NCBI RefSeq assembly: GCF_001612965.1
Contig: NZ_BDBL01000024.1
Coordinates: 82,772-146,771, forward strand
Source: Nocardia kruczakiae NBRC 101016
GTDB lineage: Bacteria > Actinomycetota > Actinomycetes > Mycobacteriales > Mycobacteriaceae
Reading direction: 5' to 3'
Length of the DNA: 64,000 bases
A model generated the notes under the pieces. The model did not search any database and was not told the origin of the DNA. It was given only the letters and a program-made list of their open reading frames with translations. This document shows, piece after piece, positions 34,614 to 44,184 of this stretch (position 1 is its first letter; the number at the start of each line of letters is the position of its first letter). The position numbers were made by a program, and so were the translations under genes.

Positions 34614-35443
34614 GCACCAGACTGCCGGGGACGGTGGTCGCGGTCACCGGCGGCGCGCGGGGTATCGGCTACTCGATCGCCGAACACCTGCGCGACGCCG
34701 GTGCGCGGGTGGCCCTCGGCGATATCGATGCCGACGCCGTCGCCGAGGCCGGATCGCGGCTCGGTGCCGCGGCCGCCCTGCCCCTCGACGTGACCGACCC
34801 GGGCTCGTTCGCGGACTTCCTCGCGGCGGTCGAGACCGAGGCCGGCCCCGTCGACGTCCTGATCAACAACGCCGGCATCATGCCCGTCGGCCGCTTCACC
34901 GACGAATCCGACGCCATCACCCGCCGCATCCTCGAGGTCAACGTCCTCGGTGTCATGAACGGCACCAAAGCCGCACTGCCACAGATGCTTTCGCGCGGGC
35001 GCGGTCATATCGTGAATATCGCGTCGCTGGCCGGGGAGAATCCCACGCCCGGCATGGCGACCTACTGTGCGAGTAAACAGGCCGTCCTCGGTTTCACCGA
35101 GGCCATGCGGCTGGAATGCCGCGGCAGCGGAGTGCACTTCTCGGCGGTGTTGCCGACCTTCACCCGCACCGAACTGATCGCCGGAACCAAGGCGCCGATG
35201 GGCCTGCTGGCCGAACCCGAGGATGTCGCCCGGGCGGTGGTGCGCCTGATCGCGCGCCCGCGGCGACGGGTCACGGTCACCCGGCTCGCCGGGGTGGCGA
35301 TGGCGTTCAACAAACTCACGCCGCGCGCCTTCGGCGAATTCACCGCCCGCCGCATGGGAGTGCATCGGATATTCACCGACGAGGTCGACCGAGCCGCCCG
35401 CGCGGACTACGACCGGCGGGTCGGCAACACGCCGGAAGGCTGA
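34610..35443 (+). CDS. SDR oxidoreductase partner of cyp51
   Basis: The 277-residue short-chain dehydrogenase has TGGARGIG, NNAGIMPVG, the catalytic Ser in NIASLAGENP and YCASKQAV (Tyr-x3-Lys). The GTG at 34610 overlaps the cyp51 stop by 4 bp. A corresponding SDR gene adjoins cyp51 in M. tuberculosis (Rv0765c), which supports a shared sterol-related role. The reaction is not known. Confidence 0.87.
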   Translation: MSTRLPGTVVAVTGGARGIGYSIAEHLRDAGARVALGDIDADAVAEAGSRLGAAAALPLDVTDPGSFADFLAAVETEAGPVDVLINNAGIMPVGRFTDESDAITRRILEVNVLGVMNGTKAALPQMLSRGRGHIVNIASLAGENPTPGMATYCASKQAVLGFTEAMRLECRGSGVHFSAVLPTFTRTELIAGTKAPMGLLAEPEDVARAVVRLIARPRRRVTVTRLAGVAMAFNKLTPRAFGEFTARRMGVHRIFTDEVDRAARADYDRRVGNTPEG

Positions 35444-35545
35444 AACCGCAAAATTCCGGCTCGCGCCGGGATATCTTCGAATCGGCGTACGCCCTGGTCA
35501 TCGCCCGGAAATCGGCGGATGTTCCGGCGTGCGCCCTTCGACGTC

Positions 35546-35570
35546 TTTTGAGAGCCGCACCAACGGGTAC
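35546..35570 (+). promoter_or_regulatory. Candidate SigB/F-type promoter of the sigma-factor gene
   Basis: A TTTT/TTTG element at 35546-35550 and GGGTAC at 35565-35570 approximate the actinobacterial SigF consensus GTTT-N14-16-GGGTAY. The site is 40 bp ahead of the sigma-factor start and suggests autoregulation. The match in the -35 part is weak. Confidence 0.35.
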
Positions 35571-35610
35571 CCAGTCTGGGTCGGATTCAGTTGGAAGCGA
35601 GGTATCTCGA

Positions 35611-36423
35611 ATGACACATGAACCGATCGCCCGTCGTGCCGAAACCGCCGCACGCCACGGTGCCAACAGTTATGACAACATCGAACCCTGGTTCGAGAAA
35701 CTGGCCGCTCTGGATCATACCGATCCGCATCGGGAGTCGGTCCGAGCGGAAATCATCGAACTCTGCCTGCCGCTGGCCGAGCATATCGCCCGGAAATTCT
35801 CCGGCCGCGGCGAGACGTTCGACGATCTGCACCAGGTGGCGAGGCTCGGTCTCGTCCTGGCAGTCGATCGATTCGATCCGGCACGGGGGAATTCTTTCCT
35901 CTCCTTCGCCGTGCCGACGGTGATGGGCGAGGTTCGCCGTCACTTCCGCGACTACACCTGGTCGACCCGGGTACCGCGCGCGGTGAAGGAATTGTGGCTG
36001 CGCGTCGGTCCGACGACCGAACAGCTGGCTCACGAACTCGGGCGCATGCCCACGGCCCGCGAGCTGTCCGAAGCCCTCGACGTCGACGGTCCCCAGGTGG
36101 TGCAGGCCATGATCGCCGGCAACGCCTACCAGCCGAACTCCATCGACGCCGTCGTCGACACCGACGACGGCGCGATCATGGACAAGCTCGGCGCCGAGGA
36201 ACAGTGCTACCAACTGACCGAGGACGCGATGGCGGTACGCCCGCTCATCGACGCGCTGCCCACCCGGGAACGCAGAATTCTGATCATGCGCTTCTTCGAA
36301 TCCAAGACGCAGAATCAGATCGCCGAGAAACTGCAGATCTCCCAGATGCACGTCTCCCGCATTCTGTCGCGCACGCTGAAAAGTCTTCGGCAGCAGGCGC
36401 TCTGCGAGCCGCAGCCGACCTAG
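35611..36423 (+). CDS. SigB/SigF/SigG-family RNA polymerase sigma factor
   Basis: The 270-residue group-3 sigma-70 factor has region 2 (FDDLHQVARLGLVLAVDRFDPARGNSF with the -10-reading segment), region 3 (PTTEQLAHELGRMPTARELSEALDV) and region 4 with an HTH (KTQNQIAEKLQISQMHVSRIL). This is the layout of the stress sigma factors SigB/F. No anti-sigma (RsbW-like) gene adjoins it, so control is either from elsewhere or transcriptional. Neighbouring genes on both sides are stress-type proteins that may form its regulon. The ATG at 35611 follows a GAAGCGAGG ribosome site. Confidence 0.9.
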   Translation: MTHEPIARRAETAARHGANSYDNIEPWFEKLAALDHTDPHRESVRAEIIELCLPLAEHIARKFSGRGETFDDLHQVARLGLVLAVDRFDPARGNSFLSFAVPTVMGEVRRHFRDYTWSTRVPRAVKELWLRVGPTTEQLAHELGRMPTARELSEALDVDGPQVVQAMIAGNAYQPNSIDAVVDTDDGAIMDKLGAEEQCYQLTEDAMAVRPLIDALPTRERRILIMRFFESKTQNQIAEKLQISQMHVSRILSRTLKSLRQQALCEPQPT

Positions 36424-36462
36424 GGATCGAACCATCCATCCACACGACCGAAAGGTGTAGTC

Positions 36463-36786
36463 ATGCCCAAGGAATGGTCTGCCAAAGAAGAACGCCAATA
36501 CGAACATGTGAAGTCCTCGGCTCGGAAACGGGGTGCGAGTAAAGGCCGCGCAGAGGAAATCGGCGCACGCACGGTCAACAAGAATCGCGCACAGGCGGGC
36601 AAAACTCGTACCGCGAGCCGCAGTTCCACCAACGATACGTCTCCGCAGCGCCGCGGCGGCCAGCGATCCGGAAAGGGTTCCCAGGGGCCGACCCGTGATC
36701 AGTTGTACAACGAAGCGCGCCAACGCAATATCAAGGGCCGCTCGAAGATGACCAAGAAACAACTCGCCAGTGCGCTGGGCCGGTAA
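36463..36786 (+). CDS. Small basic protein with Rho-N/SAP-like C-terminus (plasmid-stabilisation-like)
   Basis: The 107-residue very basic protein starts MPKEWSAKEERQYEHVKSSA, has a Lys/Arg/Ser-rich disordered middle and ends in RDQLYNEARQRNIKGRSKM plus TKKQLASALGR, a helix-turn-helix-like Rho-N/SAP-type nucleic-acid-binding motif. Similar proteins are annotated as plasmid stabilisation or stress DNA-binding proteins. It lies 39 bp after the sigma-factor gene on the same strand and precedes a terminator. Confidence 0.72.
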   Translation: MPKEWSAKEERQYEHVKSSARKRGASKGRAEEIGARTVNKNRAQAGKTRTASRSSTNDTSPQRRGGQRSGKGSQGPTRDQLYNEARQRNIKGRSKMTKKQLASALGR

Positions 36787-36845
36787 TTCCGAGGGTCACG
36801 AATCCCCGGTACGAATCCGATGCTCGCGCACGACTTTCGAATGAA

Positions 36846-36882
36846 GAAAGGGTGCCCGGTCGCTACGGCCGGGCACCCTTTC
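36846..36882 (+). terminator. Hairpin terminator
   Basis: A perfect 14-bp stem, GAAAGGGTGCCCGG at 36846-36859 and its complement at 36869-36882 with a 9-nt loop, lies between the small basic protein gene and the convergent CsbD gene. It can serve both directions. Confidence 0.78.
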
Positions 36883-36905
36883 GGTTCGGTTGGCTCACCT
36901 CACCG

Positions 36906-37223
36906 TCAGGAGCCGCCGTTATCTTGGTACGCCTGCTGCCGCTTCTCCTCCACACCGGCTTCCGCGCGGTGCTTCTCGGCCTCGGCCTCCTTCTGGGCGG
37001 CCTCACGCTGCGATTCGGCGCGGCTCTGCTGGGCCTTGCCCTCCTCGCGCAGGTCGTCCTTCCCGAATACCTGACCGGCGGCTTCCTTGGCCTTACCCTT
37101 CGCGCCTTCCACGACGCCTTCGAGGCCTTCGCGGCCTCCGCCCTTCTCGTGCTCCGACAAGGGATTCACCTCCAACGCGTCGAAATCACTGACATCGGGC
37201 GCGATACCCGGCGACCCCGGCAC
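36906..37223 (-). CDS. CsbD-like stress protein
   Basis: The 105-residue acidic, highly charged protein contains the CsbD core GAKGKAKEAAGQVFGKDDLREEGKA and a long Glu/Ala/Gln/Arg helical tail. CsbD-type proteins are abundant general-stress proteins of unclear mechanism. The assigned GTG start gives a 25-residue lead before the core; an internal start is possible. It follows the DUF6328 gene by 42 bp and is probably co-transcribed with it. Confidence 0.78.
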   Translation of the reverse strand: MPGSPGIAPDVSDFDALEVNPLSEHEKGGGREGLEGVVEGAKGKAKEAAGQVFGKDDLREEGKAQQSRAESQREAAQKEAEAEKHRAEAGVEEKRQQAYQDNGGS

Positions 37224-37265
37224 GAAACGCCCTCCGACCGCACTTTCGGGCCGCTCTGGGCGTCC

Positions 37266-37790
37266 TCACCGCGTCTCGCGACCGCGCCGGCGCTCCCGCC
37301 ACGGATGGGCGAACCAGGTCAGGAGAAACAGCACCGCGAAGCACACACCGATGACGGTGGCGGCGACCGCACCGGCCACCGTGTCGAATATCAGTACCGC
37401 GACTCCGGTGAGCGCGATGCCGAGCAGCGCCAGCCCGACCAGCGCGAACGTGTGGGCGGTGCGCACCACGCTGCCGAGGCGATGCTGACGGAACAGGATG
37501 CGGTGGGCGGCGACCGGCGCGATCAGGAAGACCGTCGCCGCGATCGAGGCGGTCACGACCGCCAGATACAACCCGCGCATCGGGGTGGACACCGTGGTGA
37601 ACCTGGCCTGGAACGGCAGAGTCAGCAGGAAGCCGGTCAGCAGCTGCACACCCGTCTGCACCACGCGCAATTCCTGAATCAAGCTGGTCAGATTGCGGTC
37701 CAGCTGTTCGGTTTCCGTCTCACCACGGACCTCACGGTCCCATTCCCGATCGCGGTCTTCCCGGCCGCCGGCGGACTGCGCCTGCTCCAT
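37266..37790 (-). CDS. DUF6328 membrane protein
   Basis: The 174-residue protein has a charged N-terminus (about 1-40, with ETETEQLDRNLTSLIQELRVVQTG), followed by four hydrophobic helices and a basic C-terminus (HPWRERRRGRETR). The RNLTSLIQELRVVQTGVQLLTGFLL region is characteristic of DUF6328. Function unknown; its setting with CsbD and catalase suggests a stress role. Confidence 0.8.
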   Translation of the reverse strand: MEQAQSAGGREDRDREWDREVRGETETEQLDRNLTSLIQELRVVQTGVQLLTGFLLTLPFQARFTTVSTPMRGLYLAVVTASIAATVFLIAPVAAHRILFRQHRLGSVVRTAHTFALVGLALLGIALTGVAVLIFDTVAGAVAATVIGVCFAVLFLLTWFAHPWRERRRGRETR

Positions 37791-37852
37791 CCGACAACCC
37801 TATCCCCGGCCGTTCGTCCCGAGTGATCAATAGTTTCGGCCATAATGGTGCC

Positions 37853-38908
37853 ATGCACACCGTCGAGGCGCCCGAGGTCCGCACCTGGAACTTCCCCCGC
37901 GGGATCGCCAGCGTCGCGGTGATGATCGAATTCGCCGCCGAACACGGAGTGGACCGGGCGCGGCTGCTCACCGGATCCGGTATCGGACCGGCCGCACTCA
38001 CCGATCCCGGGGCACAGATCCCGGCAGAGGCCGAACTGGCGGTGGTGCGCAATCTGGTCGCCGAACTCGGCGAGATCCCGGCGCTCGGCGTCGAGGTCGG
38101 GCGGCGGTACCGGCTGAGCACCTTCGGCATCTTCGGCTTCGCCTGCGTCACCAGTCCGACTCTGCGCGAGGCGATTTCACTGGCCATGCGGTACTACCGC
38201 CTCGGATTCGCCTTCTGCACACCGATCGTCGAGTACCGGCGCGACGATGTGATCGCGTGGATCCACCACGAGCTCATCCCGCCGGATGTGCAGACCTTCC
38301 TGGTGGAACGCGACATCGTCGCCATGCATCGGGTGATGGCCGATCTGCTGGGCCACGACTTCTCCTTCGCCCGAATGGAATTCGGTTACGACGAACCCCC
38401 CTACGCCGACCGGCTCGAGGCCGTGCTCGGCGCACGGCCGCGCTTCGGGCGCGCGCACACCATGTTCACCGTCGCACCGGAGATCCTCGCCCAGCCGCTG
38501 CCCCAGGCGAATCAGCAGACCTGGGCGGTCTGCATCGCCCAGTGCCGGGATCTGGTGCAACGCCGCAGCGCGCGCACCGGTATCGCGGCCGAGGTCCGGG
38601 AACGACTGCTGCCCGGCAGCGGCGCAACCGGCATCACCACCCCGCCGCCGATCGAGGCCGTGGCCCGGGAGCTCAACATGAGCGTGCGGACGCTGCGCCG
38701 CCGCCTCACCGAGGCCGGGACCAGTTATCGGGCGCTGCTCGACGAGGTGCGCCGCGCGCTCGCCCAGGAAATGCTCTCCGGGACGCCGCTGACCATCGAC
38801 GACATCGCCATCCGGCTCGGCTACGCGGAGGCGACGCCGTTCATCCACGCCTTCAAGCGCTGGACCGGAACCACACCGGCCGCCTACCGGCGTGACCGGA
38901 ACTATTGA
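37853..38908 (+). CDS. AraC-family transcriptional regulator
   Basis: The 351-residue regulator has an N-terminal arabinose-binding-like domain (PF12625-type, with VGRRYRLSTFGIFGFACVTSPTLREA) and a C-terminal AraC double HTH (VARELNMSVRTLRRRLTEAG and IDDIAIRLGYAEATPFIHAF, ending TPAAYRR). The ATG at 37853 is the best start. It lies 85 bp ahead of the cholesterol-oxidase-like gene in the same direction, which may be its target. Confidence 0.9.
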   Translation: MHTVEAPEVRTWNFPRGIASVAVMIEFAAEHGVDRARLLTGSGIGPAALTDPGAQIPAEAELAVVRNLVAELGEIPALGVEVGRRYRLSTFGIFGFACVTSPTLREAISLAMRYYRLGFAFCTPIVEYRRDDVIAWIHHELIPPDVQTFLVERDIVAMHRVMADLLGHDFSFARMEFGYDEPPYADRLEAVLGARPRFGRAHTMFTVAPEILAQPLPQANQQTWAVCIAQCRDLVQRRSARTGIAAEVRERLLPGSGATGITTPPPIEAVARELNMSVRTLRRRLTEAGTSYRALLDEVRRALAQEMLSGTPLTIDDIAIRLGYAEATPFIHAFKRWTGTTPAAYRRDRNY

Positions 38909-38993
38909 TTTTCTGGCCGTCGATCTCTGCGTCCGTCCCCTGATCTGCCCATACGGTACGGGTGGACGATCGGTACCAGGAAAGGGCGCGGCG

Positions 38994-40694
38994 ATGGGGT
39001 TCGACTACGACGTGGTAGTCATCGGGTCGGGATTCGGCGGCAGTGTCAGCGCCCTGCGCCTGACCGAGAAGGGCTACCGGGTCGGCGTCCTCGAGGCCGG
39101 CCGCCGCTTCGCCGACGACGAGTTCGCGAAGAACTCCTGGCGCGCGCGGCAATTCCTGTGGGCACCGCGGCTGGGATGTTTCGGCATCCAGCGCCTGACC
39201 CTGTTGAAGGACACCTTCATCATGAGCGGCGCCGGCGTCGGCGGCGGCTCCCTCGTCTACGCGAACACCCTGTACGAACCGCCCGCGAAATTCTTCGCCG
39301 ACCCGCAGTGGGCCCACATCACCGACTGGGACGCCGAACTGGCGCCGCACTACGACCAGGCCAAACGCATGCTCGGCGTCACCACGAATCCGGCCACCAC
39401 GGCCTCGGACCGGGTGCTGCGCGAGGTGGCCGAGGAATTGGGTGTGGGAGCGTCGTTCCGGCACACGCCGGTGGGAGTGCTGTTCGGCGGCAACGGCACT
39501 CGCGCCGGACAGGAGGTGCCCGACCCCTACTTCGGCGGTGTCGGACCGTCCCGGCGCACCTGCACCCACTGCGGCGAATGTATGACCGGATGCCGCCACA
39601 ATGCCAAGAACACGCTGGTGAAGAACTACCTGTATCTCGCCGAGAAGGCCGGGGCGACCGTGCATCCGCACACCACCGTGGTGGATGTGGTGCCGCTGCC
39701 CTCGGGTGGGTACCGCGTCGACACCGTCCGCACCGGGCGCTGGGTTCGCAAGGCACGCCGCAGTTTCACCGCCGAACAGGTGATCTTCGCCGCGGCCGCA
39801 CTCGGCACCCAGCGACTGCTGCACCGGTTGCGCGACCGCGGCTCGCTCCCGCACATCTCCGCGCGCCTGGGCTATCTGTCGCGCACGAATTCCGAAGAGC
39901 TGCTGTCGATCCGGAGCCGGCGCGCCGATACCGACTTCACCAAGGGCGTGGCCATCACGTCCTCGATCCATCCCGACGCCGACACCCATATCGAACCGGT
40001 GCGTTACGGCAAGGGCAGCAATGTGCTGTCGCTGATGACGACCGTGATGTACGACGAGGACGGCAGCACCTCGCGCACCCGGCTGTGGTTGCGCGAGAAC
40101 TGGCGGCGCCGCCGCGATCTGGCGAAGGTGCACAATCCGCGCCACTGGTCGGAGCGGATGATCGGCCTGCTGGTGATGCAGTCGGTGGACAATTCGCTCA
40201 CCACCTACACCGAACGCGGGCTGTTCGGCCGCCGGATGACCACGAAACAGGGTGAGGGACAACCGAATCCGACCTCGATTCCGGCCGGGCACGAAGTGGC
40301 CCACCGGGTGGCCGACAAGATCGACGGCATCGCGACCGCCGGTTTCACCAGCCTGTTCGGCATCCCGATGACCGGACATTTCATCGGCGGCTGCGTGATC
40401 GGTGATTCCCCGGAGACCGGCGTCGTGGACCCGTACCAGCGCATGTACGGCCATCCGGGCCTGCACATCGTCGACGGCTCGGCGATTTCGGCGAATCTCG
40501 GCGTCAATCCCTCGCTGACCATCACCGCACAGGCCGAACGGGCGCTGGCGCTGTGGCCCAACAAGGGTGAGCCGGATCGGCGTCCGGCGCTGGGCGCGCC
40601 CTACCGGCGGCTGGCCCCGGTCTCCCCCACGGCGCCGGTGGTTCCCGCCGACGCCCCCGGTGCGCTGCGGTTGCCGATCGTCGACATCACCTAG
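38994..40694 (+). CDS. choD: ChoD-type GMC oxidoreductase (cholesterol oxidase-like)
   Basis: The 566-residue flavoenzyme has the FAD motif VVVIGSGFGGSVSALRL, MSGAGVGGGSLVYANTL, a CTHCGECMTGCRHNAKNT segment and a GMC C-terminal domain with NLGVNPSLTITAQAERAL. It resembles mycobacterial ChoD (Rv3409c) more than the secreted streptomycete cholesterol oxidases, and it has no signal peptide. The cysteine-rich CxxCxxCxxxC segment is unusual for a simple flavin oxidase and typical of this subgroup. The ATG at 38994 has AGGAAAGG upstream. The actual steroid substrate is unproven. Confidence 0.85.
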   Translation: MGFDYDVVVIGSGFGGSVSALRLTEKGYRVGVLEAGRRFADDEFAKNSWRARQFLWAPRLGCFGIQRLTLLKDTFIMSGAGVGGGSLVYANTLYEPPAKFFADPQWAHITDWDAELAPHYDQAKRMLGVTTNPATTASDRVLREVAEELGVGASFRHTPVGVLFGGNGTRAGQEVPDPYFGGVGPSRRTCTHCGECMTGCRHNAKNTLVKNYLYLAEKAGATVHPHTTVVDVVPLPSGGYRVDTVRTGRWVRKARRSFTAEQVIFAAAALGTQRLLHRLRDRGSLPHISARLGYLSRTNSEELLSIRSRRADTDFTKGVAITSSIHPDADTHIEPVRYGKGSNVLSLMTTVMYDEDGSTSRTRLWLRENWRRRRDLAKVHNPRHWSERMIGLLVMQSVDNSLTTYTERGLFGRRMTTKQGEGQPNPTSIPAGHEVAHRVADKIDGIATAGFTSLFGIPMTGHFIGGCVIGDSPETGVVDPYQRMYGHPGLHIVDGSAISANLGVNPSLTITAQAERALALWPNKGEPDRRPALGAPYRRLAPVSPTAPVVPADAPGALRLPIVDIT

Positions 40695-42490
40695 TTGCCC
40701 CGATCCGTCGGCACCACCGCTTCCGACGGTAGCTCCGGCGCGAGCGGTCCGAGCCGCAGCGACGCCTCCAGCAGCATCGCGTGCACGAACGCCTGGGGCA
40801 GATTGCCCCGCAACTGCCGCTGCCGGACGTCGAATTCCTCGGCGAACAGGCCCGGTGTCCCGCACGAGGCGCGATTGCGCTCGAAGAAACGCATCGCGGT
40901 CACCGGGCGGTCGAGCTGGGCGGCCGCCATCGCCATGGTGAAGCCACACAGCAGGAACGCGCCTTCGCTCATCTCGAGCGGACGATCGTCGTGACGGTAG
41001 CGGTAGACGCAGTAGTCGGTGGTCAGATCCCGCTGGATCGCGAAGAAGGTGGCCGCGTAGCGCGGGTCGTCGGCCGGGATCGCCCCGCGGATCAACGGCA
41101 GGAGCAGCGCGGCGTCCACCCCGGGCTGATCGGGGGCGCGCTGCCAGCGACCGGTCGGATGCACTCCGGTGCGGGCGGCCTCGGCCACCAGCGTATCGGC
41201 CAGCGAACTGCAGTAGGCGGTGTCGGCGCCGGTGTCCGGACAGGCCGCGACCGCGCGTAGCCCGGCCGCGCAGATGAGCCGGGAATGGGTCCACAGCCGG
41301 TCCTCGATCTCCCAGATCCCCGCGTCCGGGCGGTGATGATTGTCCGCGATCGCCGACACCGCGATGTCGACCGCGCGGCGGTGATCGCTGCCGAGCCGAT
41401 CGTGGCGAGCGGCCGCGGCGAACAACAGCAACGCCTCGCCGAAGATGTCGAGCTGGAACTGCCCGCGGACCCGGTTGCCGACGACGGGCCGCGCGCCCGG
41501 ATATCCGGGAAGCTCGATCTCGCGCACCCGCGGCACACTCTTGCCGTCGATGGTGTAGGCGGGCGCCAGCGTGGGGCCGTCGTCGAGCAGGCGAGCGGCC
41601 GTGAAACCGACCGCGGCGTCGAGCAACGGATGGGGGCCGCCGACCGCGATCGCCTGCCCGGCCAGACATTGGTCGCGGATCCAGACGTAGCGATAGTCGT
41701 AGTTCTCGCCCCGGTCGGCGCGTTCGGGCAGGCTGGTGGTGGGTGCCGCCACCATGCCGCCGGTATCGGCGGTCATCCCGCGCAGGATCGCGAAGGCGTG
41801 GGCACTGTCGCGCGGCGCGGCCGTGACACCGAAATCCGGGCGATCGCGCCGCCAGGCGTTTTCGGTTGCCTCCCAGTACATATCGGGGTCGGGAAGATCA
41901 TCGGGCAGGGTGCGATCGGATATCTCCAGGACCAGATCGTGGTAGCCGCCCGCGGGCACCGACAGGTGAGCCGTCCATCCCCGGCCGGAACCGTCCTCGT
42001 CGATCTCGGCGCCGGGCGCGCCGGTCCAGCGCATCCGCAGCCCGCCCGCACGCGCCGTCCACACCCCGTCCGCGCGGCGCGGATGGTGTATCGGCGCGGC
42101 GCCGAACCGCGCGACCGGCCGCAATTCCACATCGACCTCGGCATCCTCCTGCACCGCCACGACGCGCCGCATCAGCACCGCCCGATGCCGGTCGCCCGGA
42201 AAGGCCAAGGCCTCGCGACATTCGATCACCGCACTGCCGGACAGCCACCGCGATCGCCAGATCAGGGTGCCGTCCTCGTAGTAGCCACCCCAGACGAACG
42301 GCCCCGACGGCGTGACGGCGTACATGCCGCAACCGCCCAGCAGGCTCGCGAAGACCGCGTCTCCGTCCCAGCGCGGCAGGCACATCCACGAGATGTCGCC
42401 GCGCGGACCGACCAGGGCGCCGCGCTGACCGTCCGCGATGAACGAGTACTCCCGCAGGACATGGGGAGCGGCAGCGGAATTCGCGATCAT
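40691..42490 (-). CDS. GH15-like glucoamylase/trehalase-family protein
   Basis: The 599-residue protein has an N-terminal beta-sandwich (DUF5911-like, IADGQRGALVGPRGDISWMCLPRWD) and an alpha/alpha-barrel catalytic domain with NYDYRYVWIRDQCLAG, FQLDIFGEALLL, IWEIEDRLWTHSRL and SEGAFLLCGFTMAMA. Actinobacterial members include trehalases and alpha-glucosidases acting on alpha-glucans. The ATG at 42490 begins MIANSAAAPHVLREYSFIADG. It overlaps the convergent choD gene by 4 bp. The exact substrate is not determined. Confidence 0.85.
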   Translation of the reverse strand: MIANSAAAPHVLREYSFIADGQRGALVGPRGDISWMCLPRWDGDAVFASLLGGCGMYAVTPSGPFVWGGYYEDGTLIWRSRWLSGSAVIECREALAFPGDRHRAVLMRRVVAVQEDAEVDVELRPVARFGAAPIHHPRRADGVWTARAGGLRMRWTGAPGAEIDEDGSGRGWTAHLSVPAGGYHDLVLEISDRTLPDDLPDPDMYWEATENAWRRDRPDFGVTAAPRDSAHAFAILRGMTADTGGMVAAPTTSLPERADRGENYDYRYVWIRDQCLAGQAIAVGGPHPLLDAAVGFTAARLLDDGPTLAPAYTIDGKSVPRVREIELPGYPGARPVVGNRVRGQFQLDIFGEALLLFAAAARHDRLGSDHRRAVDIAVSAIADNHHRPDAGIWEIEDRLWTHSRLICAAGLRAVAACPDTGADTAYCSSLADTLVAEAARTGVHPTGRWQRAPDQPGVDAALLLPLIRGAIPADDPRYAATFFAIQRDLTTDYCVYRYRHDDRPLEMSEGAFLLCGFTMAMAAAQLDRPVTAMRFFERNRASCGTPGLFAEEFDVRQRQLRGNLPQAFVHAMLLEASLRLGPLAPELPSEAVVPTDRGN

Positions 42491-42585
42491 GCTCGGGACA
42501 TACCACGAGAAGACCTGCTCAACCGCCCATCCGCTACCGGCGGGGTGGGCGATCCGCGGCCGTCGGCCTTCGCCTTCCGGGCACC

Positions 42586-44115
42586 TCAGGCCTTGTGCTG
42601 AGCGGCGGAGCGGGCCGGATTGCCTTGCCCGGCCGCCTTCGGATCCTTCTCGTCCTGTTTCGCCCGGACTCCGGATTCCACCCGGTCGCCGAGATCCTTG
42701 TCGACATTGCGCCAGTATTCGAAGGCCCGCGCCAGCACCGGCTCGGACACCCCGTTCAGCAGATGGCCGACGATGTTGTCCACCAGCCGTTCTCGCGCCG
42801 CGTCGTCGAGCACCTGGCGCACGAGAGTGCCCGCCTGGCCCCAATCGTCGTCGTCGCGGCGCAGCGTGTAGGCCTCGCGCACCATTTCGCCGTCGGTGTA
42901 CCAGCCGGCGGTCGGACCGGCCCGGCCGGGTTCGGCATGCGGACCGCCCTTGGAATTCGGCACGTAGACCGGGTCGCCCGGATTGTGGTGCCGCATGTGG
43001 CCGTCCTTGGTATAGGAATGCGACGGCGACCTGGGCGCGTTGACCGGCAATTCCTTGTAGTTCGCGCCGATCCGGTACCGGTGGGCGTCCGGATACGAGA
43101 ACCACCGGCCCAGCAGCATCTTGTCCGGGCTCGGTCCCGTGCCCGGCACCGCGCTGCTCGGCTCGAAGGCGGCCTGTTCGATCTCGGTGTGATAGTCGGA
43201 CGGATTGCGGTTCAACGTCATCCGGCCGACCTCGTAGAGCGGATAGTCGCCGTGCGGCCACACCTTCGTCAGATCGAACGGGTTGAACCGATAGGACTTG
43301 GCCGCCTCGAACGGCATGATCTGCATCTTCAGCGTCCAGCTCGGATAGTCGCCGCGCTCGATCGCCTCCCACAGATCCCGGGTGTGATAGTCGGTATCCA
43401 TCGAGGCCATCTGATCGCCCTCGTCCTGGGTGAAGAACTCCACACCCTGGTCGGTGAGGAAGTGATATTTGACCCAGTGTTTCTCGCCCTCGGCGTTGAC
43501 CCACATGTAGGTATGACTGGAGTAGCCGTTCATGTGGCGCCAGGTGCGCGGGATACCGCGATCGCCCATCAGCCAGGTGACCTGGTGCGCCGACTCCGGC
43601 GACAGCGTCCAGAAATCCCACTGCATGTCGTGGTCGCGTAAGTTGTTGTCCGCCCGGCGTTTCTGCGATCGGATGAAGTCCTGGAACTTCATCGGATCGC
43701 GGACGAAGAAGATCGGGGTGTTGTTGCCGACCAGGTCGAAATTGCCGTCCTCGGTATAGAACTTCAACGCGAATCCGCGCGGATCACGCCAGGTGTCCGG
43801 GCTGCCCCGCTCACCGGCCACCGTGGAGAACCGGGCCAGCATCTCGGTCTTCGCCCCGGGCTGGAAGACCTTCGCGCAGGTGTAGGCGCTCATATCCTGC
43901 GTGGTCTCGAAGACCCCGAACGCGCCGCCGCCCTTGGCGTGCGGCTGACGTTCGGGGACGCGTTCGCGGTTGAACGCCGCCATCTTCTCGATCAGATACG
44001 CGTCGTTGAGCAGGATCGGGCCGTCGGGGCCTATCGTCAGCGAATCTTCGTCGCTGGCCACCGGAATTCCGGCGTCGTCGGTGGTGAAACCGCCGGCGCG
44101 AGTCTTCTCGACCAT
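42586..44115 (-). CDS. Monofunctional heme catalase
   Basis: The 509-residue catalase carries the distal-His region RQPHAKGGGAFGVFE, RFSTVAGERGSPDTWRDPRGFALKFYT, the Asn-containing GNNTPIFFVRDP and the proximal heme Tyr motif RWFSYPDAHRYR. The length fits small-subunit clade-3 catalases. It decomposes hydrogen peroxide in the cytoplasm. A UsfY-like gene lies 69 bp upstream on the same strand. Confidence 0.95.
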   Translation of the reverse strand: MVEKTRAGGFTTDDAGIPVASDEDSLTIGPDGPILLNDAYLIEKMAAFNRERVPERQPHAKGGGAFGVFETTQDMSAYTCAKVFQPGAKTEMLARFSTVAGERGSPDTWRDPRGFALKFYTEDGNFDLVGNNTPIFFVRDPMKFQDFIRSQKRRADNNLRDHDMQWDFWTLSPESAHQVTWLMGDRGIPRTWRHMNGYSSHTYMWVNAEGEKHWVKYHFLTDQGVEFFTQDEGDQMASMDTDYHTRDLWEAIERGDYPSWTLKMQIMPFEAAKSYRFNPFDLTKVWPHGDYPLYEVGRMTLNRNPSDYHTEIEQAAFEPSSAVPGTGPSPDKMLLGRWFSYPDAHRYRIGANYKELPVNAPRSPSHSYTKDGHMRHHNPGDPVYVPNSKGGPHAEPGRAGPTAGWYTDGEMVREAYTLRRDDDDWGQAGTLVRQVLDDAARERLVDNIVGHLLNGVSEPVLARAFEYWRNVDKDLGDRVESGVRAKQDEKDPKAAGQGNPARSAAQHKA

Positions 44116-44184
44116 CTCTCTCCTCTCCCGGACCGGATCGGTGCGGTGGTCACGCCCCGCGACGGGCCCGCGGTCCTCCCCTGA

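Noticed and set aside
38853..41669. 938-codon minus-strand ORF antisense to choD
   Set aside because: It is a GC-rich shadow: its translation is low-complexity and repetitive with no domains. The plus strand (choD) and the true minus-strand GH15-like gene in another frame explain the region.
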